Of a stretch of 64,000 bases of DNA, positions 18,160 through 27,317 are shown in pieces. The notes under the pieces are model-generated. The model searched no databases. It was not told the DNA's origin and saw nothing but the letters and a program-made list of their open reading frames with translations. A program made the position numbers and the translations under genes. How positions within the stretch are numbered: the first letter of the stretch is position 1; each line of letters opens with the position of its first letter. The stretch comes from JAXMAO01 sp046350375 (GTDB lineage Bacteria; Planctomycetota; Phycisphaerae; UBA1845; UTPLA1), in the NCBI GenBank assembly GCA_046350375.1, contig JAXMAO010000005.1, forward strand, positions 186,001 through 250,000, written 5' to 3'.

Positions 18160-19428
18160 CTAACCGGTTTCGCCGCCGTTTTCATCGGGGGGCATTTCAT
18201 TCGGCGGATCGCCGACGGGCCGGTCCGGCGAATCGGACGCGCCGCCGGCGTCGGGCGGGGCGCGGTCGCCCGGCGCAGGTCCGCTATCCGCGCCCGGCGG
18301 GGGCGCCGAGCCCGGTGGCAACGATCTTTGCGGACCCCGCGACCCGTCGTTCGGCCGCGGCCCCGAGCGCGGCTCGCGCCGCGGCGGGCGGGCGGAATCG
18401 CGCCGCTCGCCGTGCGGCCTGCCGGGAGGCGCGTCGGCGCCACGCGGGGCGTCGGGCGGGGGCGGTTTCGGCAGGTCGCGCTCCACGATGTCCTCGATGG
18501 CATAGGTGACGCGCTTGCCGCTGTCGAACTCGACCAGCACCAGCTGCGTCAGCACCTGCCGATCGACCACGGTCGCCTCGCCGTCGGCCACGCGAACGCG
18601 CGAGCCGGCGCGCGGCAGCTTCTTGGTCAGCTCGTCATAGCCTTCGTGCTCGTAGCGCAGGCAGCAGCGCAGCCGGCCGCAGCGCCCCGAAACCTTCGAC
18701 GGGTCGAGGGTGCTCTTCTGAAGCTTGGCCATCTGCATGGTGACCGGACGCAGCGTCTTGAGGAAGTTCTTGCAGCAGCACTCGCGCCCGCAGATTTCAA
18801 AGTCGGCGACCAGCCGCGCCTCGTCGCGGTGGCCGATCTGGCGCATTTCGATGCGCGTGTGGTACTCGTGCGCCAGGTCGCGCACCAGCTCGCGGAAGTC
18901 GACCCGCTGTTCGGACATGAAGTAGTAGATGATCCGTTCGCCGCCGAAGATCTGCTCGCACACGACCAGCTTCATCGGCAGGCCGCGCTGTCGCACCAGC
19001 CCGACGGCAAAGGCCAGCTTCTCGTCGGCCTCGTCGTGGATCTTGCCGTCCTCCAGCAGGTCGTCCTCGGTCGCGAGCCGCAGGATGCGCCCGGCCTTGA
19101 GGCGGTAGAAGTCGGGCCCGCTGTTGCGGGCGTAGGTGCGCATCTGCTCGCGGTTGACCGACTTGTCGCAGCCCGAGCAGGTCAGGCTCACCTGCTCGCC
19201 GATCTCGATGCCGCGCTCGGTCTGAATGACCACCTTGGCGCCGCAGTTGAACAGCATGTTGGGGGCGTACGAAAACTCGCCGATGTGGCGCGGATAGCCG
19301 TAGCGCACTGCGCAGGTCGGATAGACCTTCTCCAGGCCGTTGCCGCACCGCGCGTTGGGGTTGCAGCCGCCATGATCGCCGGCGTGGCGCGGCGGAAGCT
19401 GCGGCAGGTTGAACTTGTCGGCCACCAT
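18160..19428 (-). CDS. ricT: PSP1 / RicT-family Fe-S protein with extra cysteines and disordered tail
   Basis: 422 residues. The PSP1 core (about 125-320) matches Bacillus YaaT/RicT, part of the complex that guides RNase Y processing. The conserved cysteines are present: EICGRECCCKNFL (Cys213, 217-219) and GRCGRLRCCLRYE (Cys250, 255, 256), ligands of Fe-S clusters in RicT. Residues 1-120 add a cysteine-rich extension (CNPNARC at 22-28, TCSGC at 83-87, Cys39, Cys62). Residues after 320 form a Pro/Arg/Asp-rich low-complexity tail. ATG 19428 is the first start giving a clean N-terminus. Gene order tmk-holB-ricT is the same as in Firmicutes. Confidence 0.88.
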   Translation of the reverse strand: MVADKFNLPQLPPRHAGDHGGCNPNARCGNGLEKVYPTCAVRYGYPRHIGEFSYAPNMLFNCGAKVVIQTERGIEIGEQVSLTCSGCDKSVNREQMRTYARNSGPDFYRLKAGRILRLATEDDLLEDGKIHDEADEKLAFAVGLVRQRGLPMKLVVCEQIFGGERIIYYFMSEQRVDFRELVRDLAHEYHTRIEMRQIGHRDEARLVADFEICGRECCCKNFLKTLRPVTMQMAKLQKSTLDPSKVSGRCGRLRCCLRYEHEGYDELTKKLPRAGSRVRVADGEATVVDRQVLTQLVLVEFDSGKRVTYAIEDIVERDLPKPPPPDAPRGADAPPGRPHGERRDSARPPRREPRSGPRPNDGSRGPQRSLPPGSAPPPGADSGPAPGDRAPPDAGGASDSPDRPVGDPPNEMPPDENGGETG

Positions 19429-19478
19429 TGTTTGTGTCGCCCTGCGCGCCGCCCGGGTCGCGCCGCGTGGCAGGGATT

Positions 19479-20627
19479 CTACCGCCGCGCCGCGGCGCTC
19501 GCGACCCGTCGTCGGCCGGCCGCCGCCAGCTCGATGCCCAGCGCGTCGAAAACCAGCGCCGCGTTCGCGTGGCGCTCCAGCCGCGACAACGCCGCCTGCA
19601 CCACGCGGATGGCGCGCGACGTGCCCGACCGGCCGAATTCGCCCGCCAGACCCTGGGCCGCGGCGAGCATGGCCGGGCCGAGATGCGTCACGTCCTCCGC
19701 CAGGCCGCACGCCTGGTGCAGCGCCGCCCGCAGCGCGTTCGCGACGATCGCCAGCACCAGTTCGGCCGAGCGCCGGGCCGTGTCGCTGTCAGACAGCGCG
19801 GTCTCCTGCTTCCAGTTCTTCGCCAGCGCGTCGGCCTGTTCCTTGACGACGCGGCCGAGCGTGAGCGGCTCGATTCGCACCCGTGCCAGCGCCGGCGCCA
19901 GCGTGTCGCGCGCGGCGAGCACGGGCAGCTCGGGAAACTGCAGCGCCACGCCCATGCGTCCGCCGGACAGCTCGGCGTAGTAGCGCGCCGCGACCGGGTC
20001 GTGCCCGGCGGCGACGACGCGTTCGGCGACAAAGTCGATCGGCAGCGAGCCGAACTCGATCGTCTGGCAGCGCGAGCGCGTCGTCGGCAGCATGGCGTGC
20101 AGCGCCGCGCTCAGCAGGATGATGCACGCGTCGTCGGGCGGCTCTTCGAGCGTCTTGAGCAGGCAGTTCTGCGCGGCCGTCGAGAGCAGCTCGGCCTCGA
20201 CGACGATGAAGACCTTGGCGCCGCCGCGGGCCGAGCGGCGCATCATCGGCTCGAGCATGAACTGGCGCACCACGTCGATCGACAGCTCGAGCGCCTTGCG
20301 GCTGCGGACCGTGGCGTCGGAGTGGTGCTTGACCAGCCCGCGATGAATGCGATGGACATCCGGGTGGCCGCCGGACGCGAGCAGCTCGCAGTCCGTACAG
20401 GCGCCGCACAGGTCGCGCCACGGCCCAGTCTGCCCGGCGCTCGCTGGCGCGTGCGTCTCGACCGGTCGCGTACAGAGCAGGACGCCCGCCAGGCGCGTCG
20501 CGGTCAGCTCGCGGCCCACGCCGTCCGGCCCGGCAAAGAGCAGCGCGTGCGGCAGCCGGCCGGACCGCAGCCCGCGCTGAATGCGGTCGAGCGCCGCATG
20601 CTGATGCTGAACGTCAGAGAGCCGCAC
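19479..20627 (-). CDS. holB: DNA polymerase III delta' subunit
   Basis: Clamp-loader subunit, 382 residues. The AAA+ region has the loop LFAGPDGVGRELTATRLAG, where the P-loop lysine is replaced by Arg39 as expected for a non-hydrolysing delta'. The four-cysteine zinc module is Cys52, Cys74, Cys77 and Cys80 (CGACTDC). KVFIVVEAELLSTAAQNCLL and KTLEEPPDDACIILLS give the Walker B/sensor region, and TRSRCQTIEF carries the SRC motif. Translation starts at GTG 20627, overlapping the end of tmk by 14 bases. Confidence 0.93.
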   Translation of the reverse strand: MRLSDVQHQHAALDRIQRGLRSGRLPHALLFAGPDGVGRELTATRLAGVLLCTRPVETHAPASAGQTGPWRDLCGACTDCELLASGGHPDVHRIHRGLVKHHSDATVRSRKALELSIDVVRQFMLEPMMRRSARGGAKVFIVVEAELLSTAAQNCLLKTLEEPPDDACIILLSAALHAMLPTTRSRCQTIEFGSLPIDFVAERVVAAGHDPVAARYYAELSGGRMGVALQFPELPVLAARDTLAPALARVRIEPLTLGRVVKEQADALAKNWKQETALSDSDTARRSAELVLAIVANALRAALHQACGLAEDVTHLGPAMLAAAQGLAGEFGRSGTSRAIRVVQAALSRLERHANAALVFDALGIELAAAGRRRVASAAARR

Positions 20628-21306
20628 GGGCGATGGCCTCCACGATTCGCTCGTGCACCGCCTCTTCGCTGCCGACCGCGTCGACGTGAACCACCGGGCG
20701 CGGATACCAGCGCTGCAGGTCGACGAAGATCTGCCGGACGCGGCGATGAAAATCGATCGGCCGGGCCTCCATCGCGTCGGTGTGGGCGTCGGCGAACATC
20801 ATCCGCTGGCCGACGGCGTCGCGCATGCGGCGCGGCTGCGGCGCGCGGCCGGTCCGCTCGAAGCCGGTTTCGGGCGGCAGGTCGAGCACGATCGTCAGCG
20901 CCGGCCAGGTGTCGCCGACCGCCAGCCGGCCGAGCTCGATCACCTGCCCGATGTCGTGCCCGGCGGCCCCCTGGTAGGCGCAGGTGCTGGAGATGAAGCG
21001 GTCGCACAGCACGGCCTGGCCGTCCGCCAGCGCCGGGTCGATCACCTCGCCGACGAGCTGCGCCCGGCTCGCCATGAAGAGCAGTGCCTCGCAGCGCACG
21101 TCCATCTTCGACAGGTCGTAGTCGAGCAGGATGTGGCGGATCTGGTTGCCGATGGTCGTGCCGCCGGGGTCCTTGGCGCGGGTCACCGGCACGCCGGCCG
21201 CCAGCAGCGCCTCCGCCAGGCGCTCCAGCTGGGTCGTCTTGCCGCAGCCGTCCGGGCCGTCGAGCACGACGAACCGCCCGCGGACGCGCTCGAGCGGCGA
21301 TGGCAC
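20614..21306 (-). CDS. tmk: Thymidylate kinase
   Basis: Phosphorylates dTMP to dTDP. 230 residues. The P-loop is LDGPDGCGKTTQLERL (17-25 core). The DR motif is CDRFISSTCAYQG, and the usual REPGGT is KDPGGTTIGNQIRHILL here. ALTIVLDLPPETGFERTG and the lid segment with QRMMFADAH follow. The GTG start at 21306 lies one base beyond the lipA stop (TGA-C-GTG). The 3' end overlaps holB, so lipA, tmk and holB form a coupled set. Confidence 0.94.
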   Translation of the reverse strand: MPSPLERVRGRFVVLDGPDGCGKTTQLERLAEALLAAGVPVTRAKDPGGTTIGNQIRHILLDYDLSKMDVRCEALLFMASRAQLVGEVIDPALADGQAVLCDRFISSTCAYQGAAGHDIGQVIELGRLAVGDTWPALTIVLDLPPETGFERTGRAPQPRRMRDAVGQRMMFADAHTDAMEARPIDFHRRVRQIFVDLQRWYPRPVVHVDAVGSEEAVHERIVEAIARAAL

Positions 21307-21307
21307 G

Positions 21308-22213
21308 TCAGGCGCCCCGCCGGGCGCGGATGGCCTCGAAGACCTCCGCGGCGTTGTAGCTGCTGCGGACGAACGGACCGGCGGCGACGCAGTCGATGCC
21401 GGCGCGGCGCGCCTCGGCGGCGATCTCGTCGAACTCGGCCGGAGGCACGTAGCGCTCGACCGGGCGCTGCGCCGGCGACGGTTGCAGGTACTGTCCGACG
21501 GTGAGGATGTCGACCCCGGCGGAGGCCAGGTCGGCAAAGGCCTGGCGCAGCTCGCTTCGGCGCTCGCCCAGGCCGACCATCATGCCGCTCTTGGTGAACA
21601 GCCCGGGGCGGAGGCGCTTCGCGTCGCGCAGCAGGCCGATCGAGCGGACGTAGCGCGCCGCCGGCCGGATCGCCCGCTGAAGCCGCGCGACGGTTTCGAG
21701 GTTGTGATTGAAGATATCCGGCCCGGCGGCCAGCAGGGTCTCAAGGCAGTCGCGCCGGCCGTGGAAGTCGGCGGGCAGCACCTCGACGGCGCAGCTCGGC
21801 CGGGCGGCGCGGATGGCGCGGATGCAGGCGGCGAAGTGGCCGGCCCCCTCGTCGGGCAGGTCGTCGCGCGCCACGGCGGTGACCACGACGTGCCGCAGTG
21901 CCAGTTCGGCGACGGCGGCGGCCAGGCGGGCCGGCTCGTCGGGTGCGACCGGGTCGGGCTTGGCGGTGGTGACGGCGCAGAAGCCGCAGCGGCGCGTGCA
22001 GCGGTCGCCGAGAATCATGAACGTGGCGTGGCGCTTCGACCAGCATTCGCCCAGGTTCGGGCAGCGGGCCTCCTCGCAGACGGTCGCAACGCCGGAGCGC
22101 GCCACCGTGGCCCGCGTCTCGTCCAGCACGCGGCCGGCCGACAGCGGCTTCTTGAGCCACTCGGGCAGGCGGCGGCGCGGCTCGGGTTTGGCGTCGAGGA
22201 CCGTCAGTTGCAT
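21308..22213 (-). CDS. lipA: Lipoyl synthase
   Basis: Radical SAM enzyme inserting two sulfurs into protein-bound octanoyl groups. 301 residues. The auxiliary cluster motif is VCEEARCPNLGECW, the SAM-cluster motif is GDRCTRRCGFCAV, and the C-terminal cluster serine is in FVRSSYNAAEVF. NHNLETVARL and TKSGMMVGLGER are typical. The ATG at 22213 starts the minus-strand operon, with a divergent usp gene 135 bases away. No lipB is seen nearby. Confidence 0.95.
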   Translation of the reverse strand: MQLTVLDAKPEPRRRLPEWLKKPLSAGRVLDETRATVARSGVATVCEEARCPNLGECWSKRHATFMILGDRCTRRCGFCAVTTAKPDPVAPDEPARLAAAVAELALRHVVVTAVARDDLPDEGAGHFAACIRAIRAARPSCAVEVLPADFHGRRDCLETLLAAGPDIFNHNLETVARLQRAIRPAARYVRSIGLLRDAKRLRPGLFTKSGMMVGLGERRSELRQAFADLASAGVDILTVGQYLQPSPAQRPVERYVPPAEFDEIAAEARRAGIDCVAAGPFVRSSYNAAEVFEAIRARRGA

Positions 22214-22348
22214 GTTCGGAATCCGTCACTCCGTGGCGGGTCGAGTATAGCAACCGCTCGATCCGGCCGGCAAACCGTGGAAGTTCGGCATCGCCGATCG
22301 TATAGTCCAGCGGGGAGCGTGGGATCCGCCGCCACGGAGGTCGCCGCC

Positions 22349-22819
22349 ATGATCCGCTTCCAGCGCATCGTTTGCCCGACCGATTTCTCCGACCTGGCCG
22401 CCGTCGCGACGCGCTACGCGCGCTCGTTGGCCGAGGCCTATCAGGCCGAGCTGCACGTCATCCACGTGGTCGACGAGGCGTATCAGTATTGGATGGCGAT
22501 GGGGCCCGACAGCCTGCCGATCGGCCCCGCGCCGCGCGAGGTGGCGGCCGCCGCGCGCCAGCAGATGGAGCGCTGGAACACCGCCCAGTTTGAAGGTCTG
22601 GCGACGCCCGTGGTCAGCGACGTGCTGCTCGGCCAGCCGTTCGTCGAGATCATCCGCTACGCCCGCGACAAGCAGGCCGACCTGATCGTCATGGGCACAC
22701 ACGGCCGCGGCGGGCTGACGCACGTGCTGCTCGGCTCAGTCACCGAGAAAGTGGTTCGCAAGAGCCCCTGTCCGGTGCTGACCGTCCGCGACCCGGGGCA
22801 TCAGTTCCAGATGCCGTAG
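22349..22819 (+). CDS. Universal stress protein (UspA family)
   Basis: 156 residues of one Usp domain. It starts MIRFQRIVCPTDFSDLA, and the C-terminal ATP-binding signature is MGTHGRGGLTHVLLGSVTEK, matching the Gx2Gx9G(S/T) pattern of nucleotide-binding members. The ending PCPVLTVRD is typical. The start follows GGAGG at good distance. It is a single gene facing atpC across an 80-base gap that holds no clear terminator. Confidence 0.9.
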   Translation: MIRFQRIVCPTDFSDLAAVATRYARSLAEAYQAELHVIHVVDEAYQYWMAMGPDSLPIGPAPREVAAAARQQMERWNTAQFEGLATPVVSDVLLGQPFVEIIRYARDKQADLIVMGTHGRGGLTHVLLGSVTEKVVRKSPCPVLTVRDPGHQFQMP

Positions 22820-22899
22820 CGCGGCGACAGCGGGCACGCACCGTCCAGTCGAACGGCGTACGCAGCGGCGTTACCGAGATGGCGATGTGAAGCGCCGCG

Positions 22900-23298
22900 T
22901 CAGTGAGTGGCCAGCTTGAGCTGGGCGTCGGCCCGCGCCAGGGCATCCTGCCGCGCCTGGAACGACGCGTCGTCGGTGATCTTCAGCTCGCTCGCGGCGG
23001 TGCGGGCCTTCTGGGCCTCGGCGCGGACCAGCTCGTCGGCCGGCACGGCCTTCTGCGTGAGAATCGAGAGCTGGTTTTCGGCGACCTGGCCGAAGCCCCC
23101 GTCGATGAAGAAGCGCATCGACCCCTGCGGCGTTTCGAGCCGCAGCTCGCCGATGCCCAGTTCGCACAGCATCGGGGCGCGGTTGTGCAGCACGCCGATC
23201 AGCCCGTCGTGGGCGGCGAAGACCGCCGCGGTCACCGGGCCGTCAAAGACCTGGCGCTCGGGGGTGATGATGGCACAATTCAATGTTGCGCTGGCCAT
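22900..23298 (-). CDS. atpC: F1F0 ATP synthase epsilon subunit, detached from other atp genes
   Basis: 132 residues. The N-terminal beta-sandwich includes CAIITPERQVFDGPV, the conserved GLIGVLHNRAPMLCELGIGE and FFIDGGFGQVAENQLSILT. The C-terminal helical hairpin runs from about 85 to the end. The subunit regulates and couples F1 rotation. Normally atpC follows atpD; here it stands alone, 53 bases after a sialidase-like gene at the end of the rpsB operon. The rest of the ATP synthase must lie elsewhere. Confidence 0.9.
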   Translation of the reverse strand: MASATLNCAIITPERQVFDGPVTAAVFAAHDGLIGVLHNRAPMLCELGIGELRLETPQGSMRFFIDGGFGQVAENQLSILTQKAVPADELVRAEAQKARTAASELKITDDASFQARQDALARADAQLKLATH

Positions 23299-23351
23299 GT
23301 GGAATTTGTAACCCGTCGCGCACGAATCGTCAACGCAACGCGGCCGCCGGC

Positions 23352-24455
23352 TCAGCCCGACTCGACCCAGGCGCGGTTGAACGCCGCATGTTTGATCTGC
23401 TGCTGAAGATAGGAATAGACGCAGTGGATCGTCCCGTCGCGCGCCTCGAGCAGCGTCGGATAGGAATACGGCCCCGGGCCGGACTCGATCGTCTTCGGGC
23501 TCGACCAGCTCCGCCCCTCGTCGGCCGACAGCGCCACCACCAGCGGCGTCCGCTCGGTCGGACTGTCGTTGTAGGCCGCCATGAAGTGGCCGCTCGACAG
23601 CCGGATCAGGTCCAGCCCGCTGCCCGGGTTCGGCAGGTCGGTGCGCGGCGAAAGTCGCCACGCGGCCGGGTGGCACGCCTCGGCCTGCCAGGTGAACCCG
23701 GCGCCGTCGGCGCTGCGCAGCAGCGCGAAGAGCGTGCCGTCGGCGCGGCGCGCCACCGCCGGCTGGAGGTTGTTGGGCAGCGTCAGGATCGGCGCTCCGG
23801 CCGGCAGCCAGTTGGCGCCGTCGTCGATGCTCTCGAAGAACCAGGCCGCGAAGACTCCCTGCACGTAGGCCGGCAGCAGCCAGTGGTTCGGCCCGAGCCG
23901 CGCGGGGCGGTTCTTCAGCAGCGTGCAGACCGCCGGCAGCGCGACGCGTTCGTCGCCGAAGGTGGCGCCCCCGTCGCTGCTCTCGCTCGACAGCAGCGTC
24001 GAGGTGCAGAGCGTTTGCCCGATGGTGACTGCGCGAAGCAGGCGCACGTAGCCGCCGTCGGAAGCGAACAGCACCGGGTTGGCGTCGCCCAGCCCCGGCG
24101 CGTCGGCCAGGACACGCGGCGCGTCCCACGCCGTGGCGCCCGGCGAGAGCCGTGCGGCGGCGATCCGCGAATCGGCGGCGGCCTCGCCCGAGCCGGCGGC
24201 CCAGGCGGCCAGCAGCGCGCCGTCGTCCAGCTCGACCAGCGTGGCGGCGTGGTTGTAGGGATCGCCGAGCGCGGGAACGAGCTCGGCCGAGAAGAACGGC
24301 GACGCGCCGTCGGGTCCGGCGGGCTGAAACGGCGTGCCGCAGCCGCGCGGCAACATCGCCGCGGCGATGAGCGCGCCTGTCAGCCGGCGAACGGTGCGGC
24401 GCGCCGGGCGTGGCCCAAGCGAAGCCGTGCCGCGTCGCGGTCGATCAGGATTCAT
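23352..24455 (-). CDS. Sialidase-like (BNR/Asp-box) exported protein
   Basis: 367 residues. The N-terminal hydrophobic stretch LTGALIAAAMLPRGCG looks like a lipoprotein signal with Cys near 39, preceded by an Arg-rich leader. The rest is a six-bladed sialidase-type propeller. It has Asp-box elements SSDGGATFGD and SADEGRSWSS, the segment FESIDDGANW, and the late Tyr region PYSYPTLLEARDGTIHCVYS. Whether it cleaves sialic acid or another sugar is unknown. Its ATG overlaps the end of pyrH by 11 bases, so it is co-translated with the rpsB-tsf-pyrH operon. Confidence 0.75.
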   Translation of the reverse strand: MNPDRPRRGTASLGPRPARRTVRRLTGALIAAAMLPRGCGTPFQPAGPDGASPFFSAELVPALGDPYNHAATLVELDDGALLAAWAAGSGEAAADSRIAAARLSPGATAWDAPRVLADAPGLGDANPVLFASDGGYVRLLRAVTIGQTLCTSTLLSSESSDGGATFGDERVALPAVCTLLKNRPARLGPNHWLLPAYVQGVFAAWFFESIDDGANWLPAGAPILTLPNNLQPAVARRADGTLFALLRSADGAGFTWQAEACHPAAWRLSPRTDLPNPGSGLDLIRLSSGHFMAAYNDSPTERTPLVVALSADEGRSWSSPKTIESGPGPYSYPTLLEARDGTIHCVYSYLQQQIKHAAFNRAWVESG

Positions 24456-25215
24456 CGATGGTGGTGCCGACGCGCTCGCCGCTGACGACGCGCCGCATGT
24501 TCCCGGGAGTCATCAGGCTGAAGACGACGATCGGCACGCCGTTGCGCTGGCACATGTCGATGGCCGACACGTCCATCACCTTCAGCCGGTCGTTGATGAC
24601 CTGGTTGTAGCCGAGCACGTCGTAGCGCCTTGCGGACTTGTCCTTCATCGGGTCGGCGGAATAGACGCCGTCGACCTTGGTGGCCTTGAGGACGCAGTCG
24701 GCCCCGATCTCGACCGCGACCAGGGCGGCGGCGGTGTCGGTGGTGACGAACGGCCGCCCGGTGCCGGCCGCGACAATGACTACGCGACCCTTTTCGAGGT
24801 GGCGGATGCAGCGGCGGCGGATGAACGGCTCGCACACGGCGGTGATGGTGATGGACGACTGGACGCGCGTGAGCTGACCCTTGGACTCGAGCACTTCCTG
24901 CAAGGCGAGCGCGTTGATGACCGTGGCGAGCATGCCCATGTAATGGGCGCTGGCGGGGTGAATGGCCTTGCTGTTCTCGGCGACGCTGCTGCCGCGCAGA
25001 AAGTTCCCGCCGCCGACGACGATCGCGACCTGTGCGCCGAGCCGCGCGACCTCGATGATCTCCGAGGCGATGCGGTCGATGGTGTCGCCGTCGATGCCGA
25101 AGCCGCCCGGCGGGCAGAAACCTTCGCCGCTGATCTTCAGGACGATTCGCCGATAGCGCGCCGCGCCGGCGTTCGGCGCCGCCGCGACCGCCTCAGTCTG
25201 TCGCTTCTGAGCCAT
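24445..25215 (-). CDS. pyrH: UMP kinase
   Basis: Phosphorylates UMP to UDP. 256 residues with the amino-acid kinase fold: IVLKISGEGF, AIVVGGGNFLRGSSVAE, AAGTGRPFVTTDTAAALVAV, then LKATKVDGVYSADPMKD. The first 20 residues (Ala/Gln-rich) are an extension. It follows tsf by 48 bases. The usual next gene, frr, is replaced by a sialidase-like gene that overlaps its 3' end. Confidence 0.95.
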   Translation of the reverse strand: MAQKRQTEAVAAAPNAGAARYRRIVLKISGEGFCPPGGFGIDGDTIDRIASEIIEVARLGAQVAIVVGGGNFLRGSSVAENSKAIHPASAHYMGMLATVINALALQEVLESKGQLTRVQSSITITAVCEPFIRRRCIRHLEKGRVVIVAAGTGRPFVTTDTAAALVAVEIGADCVLKATKVDGVYSADPMKDKSARRYDVLGYNQVINDRLKVMDVSAIDMCQRNGVPIVVFSLMTPGNMRRVVSGERVGTTIDES

Positions 25216-25263
25216 GAATGGGCCCGCGCACCGGCCGAAAGCGGCGCCGCGCCGGCGGCCGCG

Positions 25264-26088
25264 CTACGCGCGCTCGCCGACCTCGAACCGCAGGTACCCG
25301 GTGACGGTGATGCCGCTTTCCTTGGCGAACTGGCCGACGGTCTTGGAGTCGTCCAGCGCGAAGGGCTGCTCGAGCAGGACGCGCTCGGCGTACCACTTGT
25401 CCATCTTTCCGTCGACGATTTTCTCGATGATGTTGGCCGGCTTGCCAGCCGGAACCTCGGCCCGCATCGCGGCCCGCGCCTCGTCCGAGACTTTTACGTC
25501 GATCGCGGCGCGGTCCAGCCCCAGCAGCACCTGCCGGCTGGCGACGTGCATGCTGATCTTCTTGCCGGCGTCGTTGTCGGGCTTGTCCATGGTGACGACG
25601 GCGCCGACCTTGCCGTTGTGGTGCACATAGCCGGCGGCGGCGCCGTGCACGCAGCGCCCGCGGCGATATTCCATTTTCTCGTTGAGCTTGCCGTACGCCT
25701 CGGCCAGCAGGTCGTTCATGGCGCGTCCGCCGGCGAACTCGGCCTTGCTGGCGAGCAGGGCGGCCGCGTCCTTGGCGTGGGTGGCGGCGACCTGGCGGGC
25801 GAACTGGTTCGAGAGTTCCTGGAAGACGGCGTTGTTGGCGACAAAGTCGGTCTCGCAGCGCAGCTCGACCAGCGCGCCGCCGCGGGCGTCGGTGTGGCAG
25901 CCGATGCGGCCGTTGGCGGCCTCCTTGTCGGCCCGCGACGACATCTTGTCGGCGAACCGCTTGCGGAGGATTTCGATGGCGGCGGTCTCGTCGCCGTTGG
26001 CTTCGACCAGCGCCTTCTTGACGTCCATCATCGGCAGACCGGTCCGGCCGCGCAGCGCGGAGACCTGGGTTGCGGAGATTTCTGGCAT
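25264..26088 (-). CDS. tsf: Elongation factor Ts
   Basis: Nucleotide-exchange factor for EF-Tu, 274 residues. The N-terminal UBA-like domain is SALRGRTGLPMMDVKKALVE. The core carries the diagnostic ELRCETDFVANNAVFQELS. The subdomains continue to KTVGQFAKESGITVTGYLRF. An ATG three codons upstream (26097) exists, but AGGAG touches it. From 26088 the spacing is about ten bases and the protein starts MPEISATQV, so 26088 is preferred. It lies between rpsB and pyrH. Confidence 0.95.
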   Translation of the reverse strand: MPEISATQVSALRGRTGLPMMDVKKALVEANGDETAAIEILRKRFADKMSSRADKEAANGRIGCHTDARGGALVELRCETDFVANNAVFQELSNQFARQVAATHAKDAAALLASKAEFAGGRAMNDLLAEAYGKLNEKMEYRRGRCVHGAAAGYVHHNGKVGAVVTMDKPDNDAGKKISMHVASRQVLLGLDRAAIDVKVSDEARAAMRAEVPAGKPANIIEKIVDGKMDKWYAERVLLEQPFALDDSKTVGQFAKESGITVTGYLRFEVGERA

Positions 26089-26227
26089 GGCGTGCATTCT
26101 CCTGTCGGCGCCCGCGCCGGCCTTGGCCGCCCGGGCCCGAGGACTGTCGATCAGCTCACTGGGGCCGGATGGTCCGCCGACCCGGCCCCCGCCCGGCCCG
26201 GATGGCGGCGAAACAACATGAACCGCA

Positions 26228-27070
<843 letters not shown>

Positions 27071-27154
27071 ACCGCACCTTCCTTTTTTGCGCAATTCTCC
27101 CACGCGTCTTCACTTGGGCGCACGAACCCCCCGCGCCACGTGAGACATTCCGTA

Positions 27155-27183
27155 AGCCTAAGGCCATGCTGCGCGACCGTCAA
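27155..27183 (-). promoter_or_regulatory. Candidate sigma-70-type promoter of the rpsB operon
   Basis: On the minus strand, TTGACG (27183-27178) is followed after 17 bases by TAGGCT (27160-27155). This matches five of six and three of six consensus positions. It would give a leader of roughly 75 bases before the rpsB TTG. It is the best promoter-like pair I found in this divergent region. Confidence 0.45.
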
Positions 27184-27245
27184 GCGAAAAAAACAGGCCC
27201 GCTCCAGCGCCAACCACGCACCGCAACTTTCGTGCATTGCGATGC

Positions 27246-27274
27246 TTGTCGCTGCCTGTGCGACCGCCTAGAGT
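27246..27274 (+). promoter_or_regulatory. Candidate sigma-70-type promoter of lpxB
   Basis: TTGTCG at 27246-27251 and TAGAGT at 27269-27274 are 17 bases apart, each with four of six consensus bases. The pair ends 43 bases before the lpxB ATG. It is diverged from the rpsB promoter candidate about 65 bases away. Confidence 0.35.
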
Positions 27275-27317
27275 GACCGCGCGACGCCGCGCGAACCGGC
27301 GCCGCCAGGCCCCCTCG

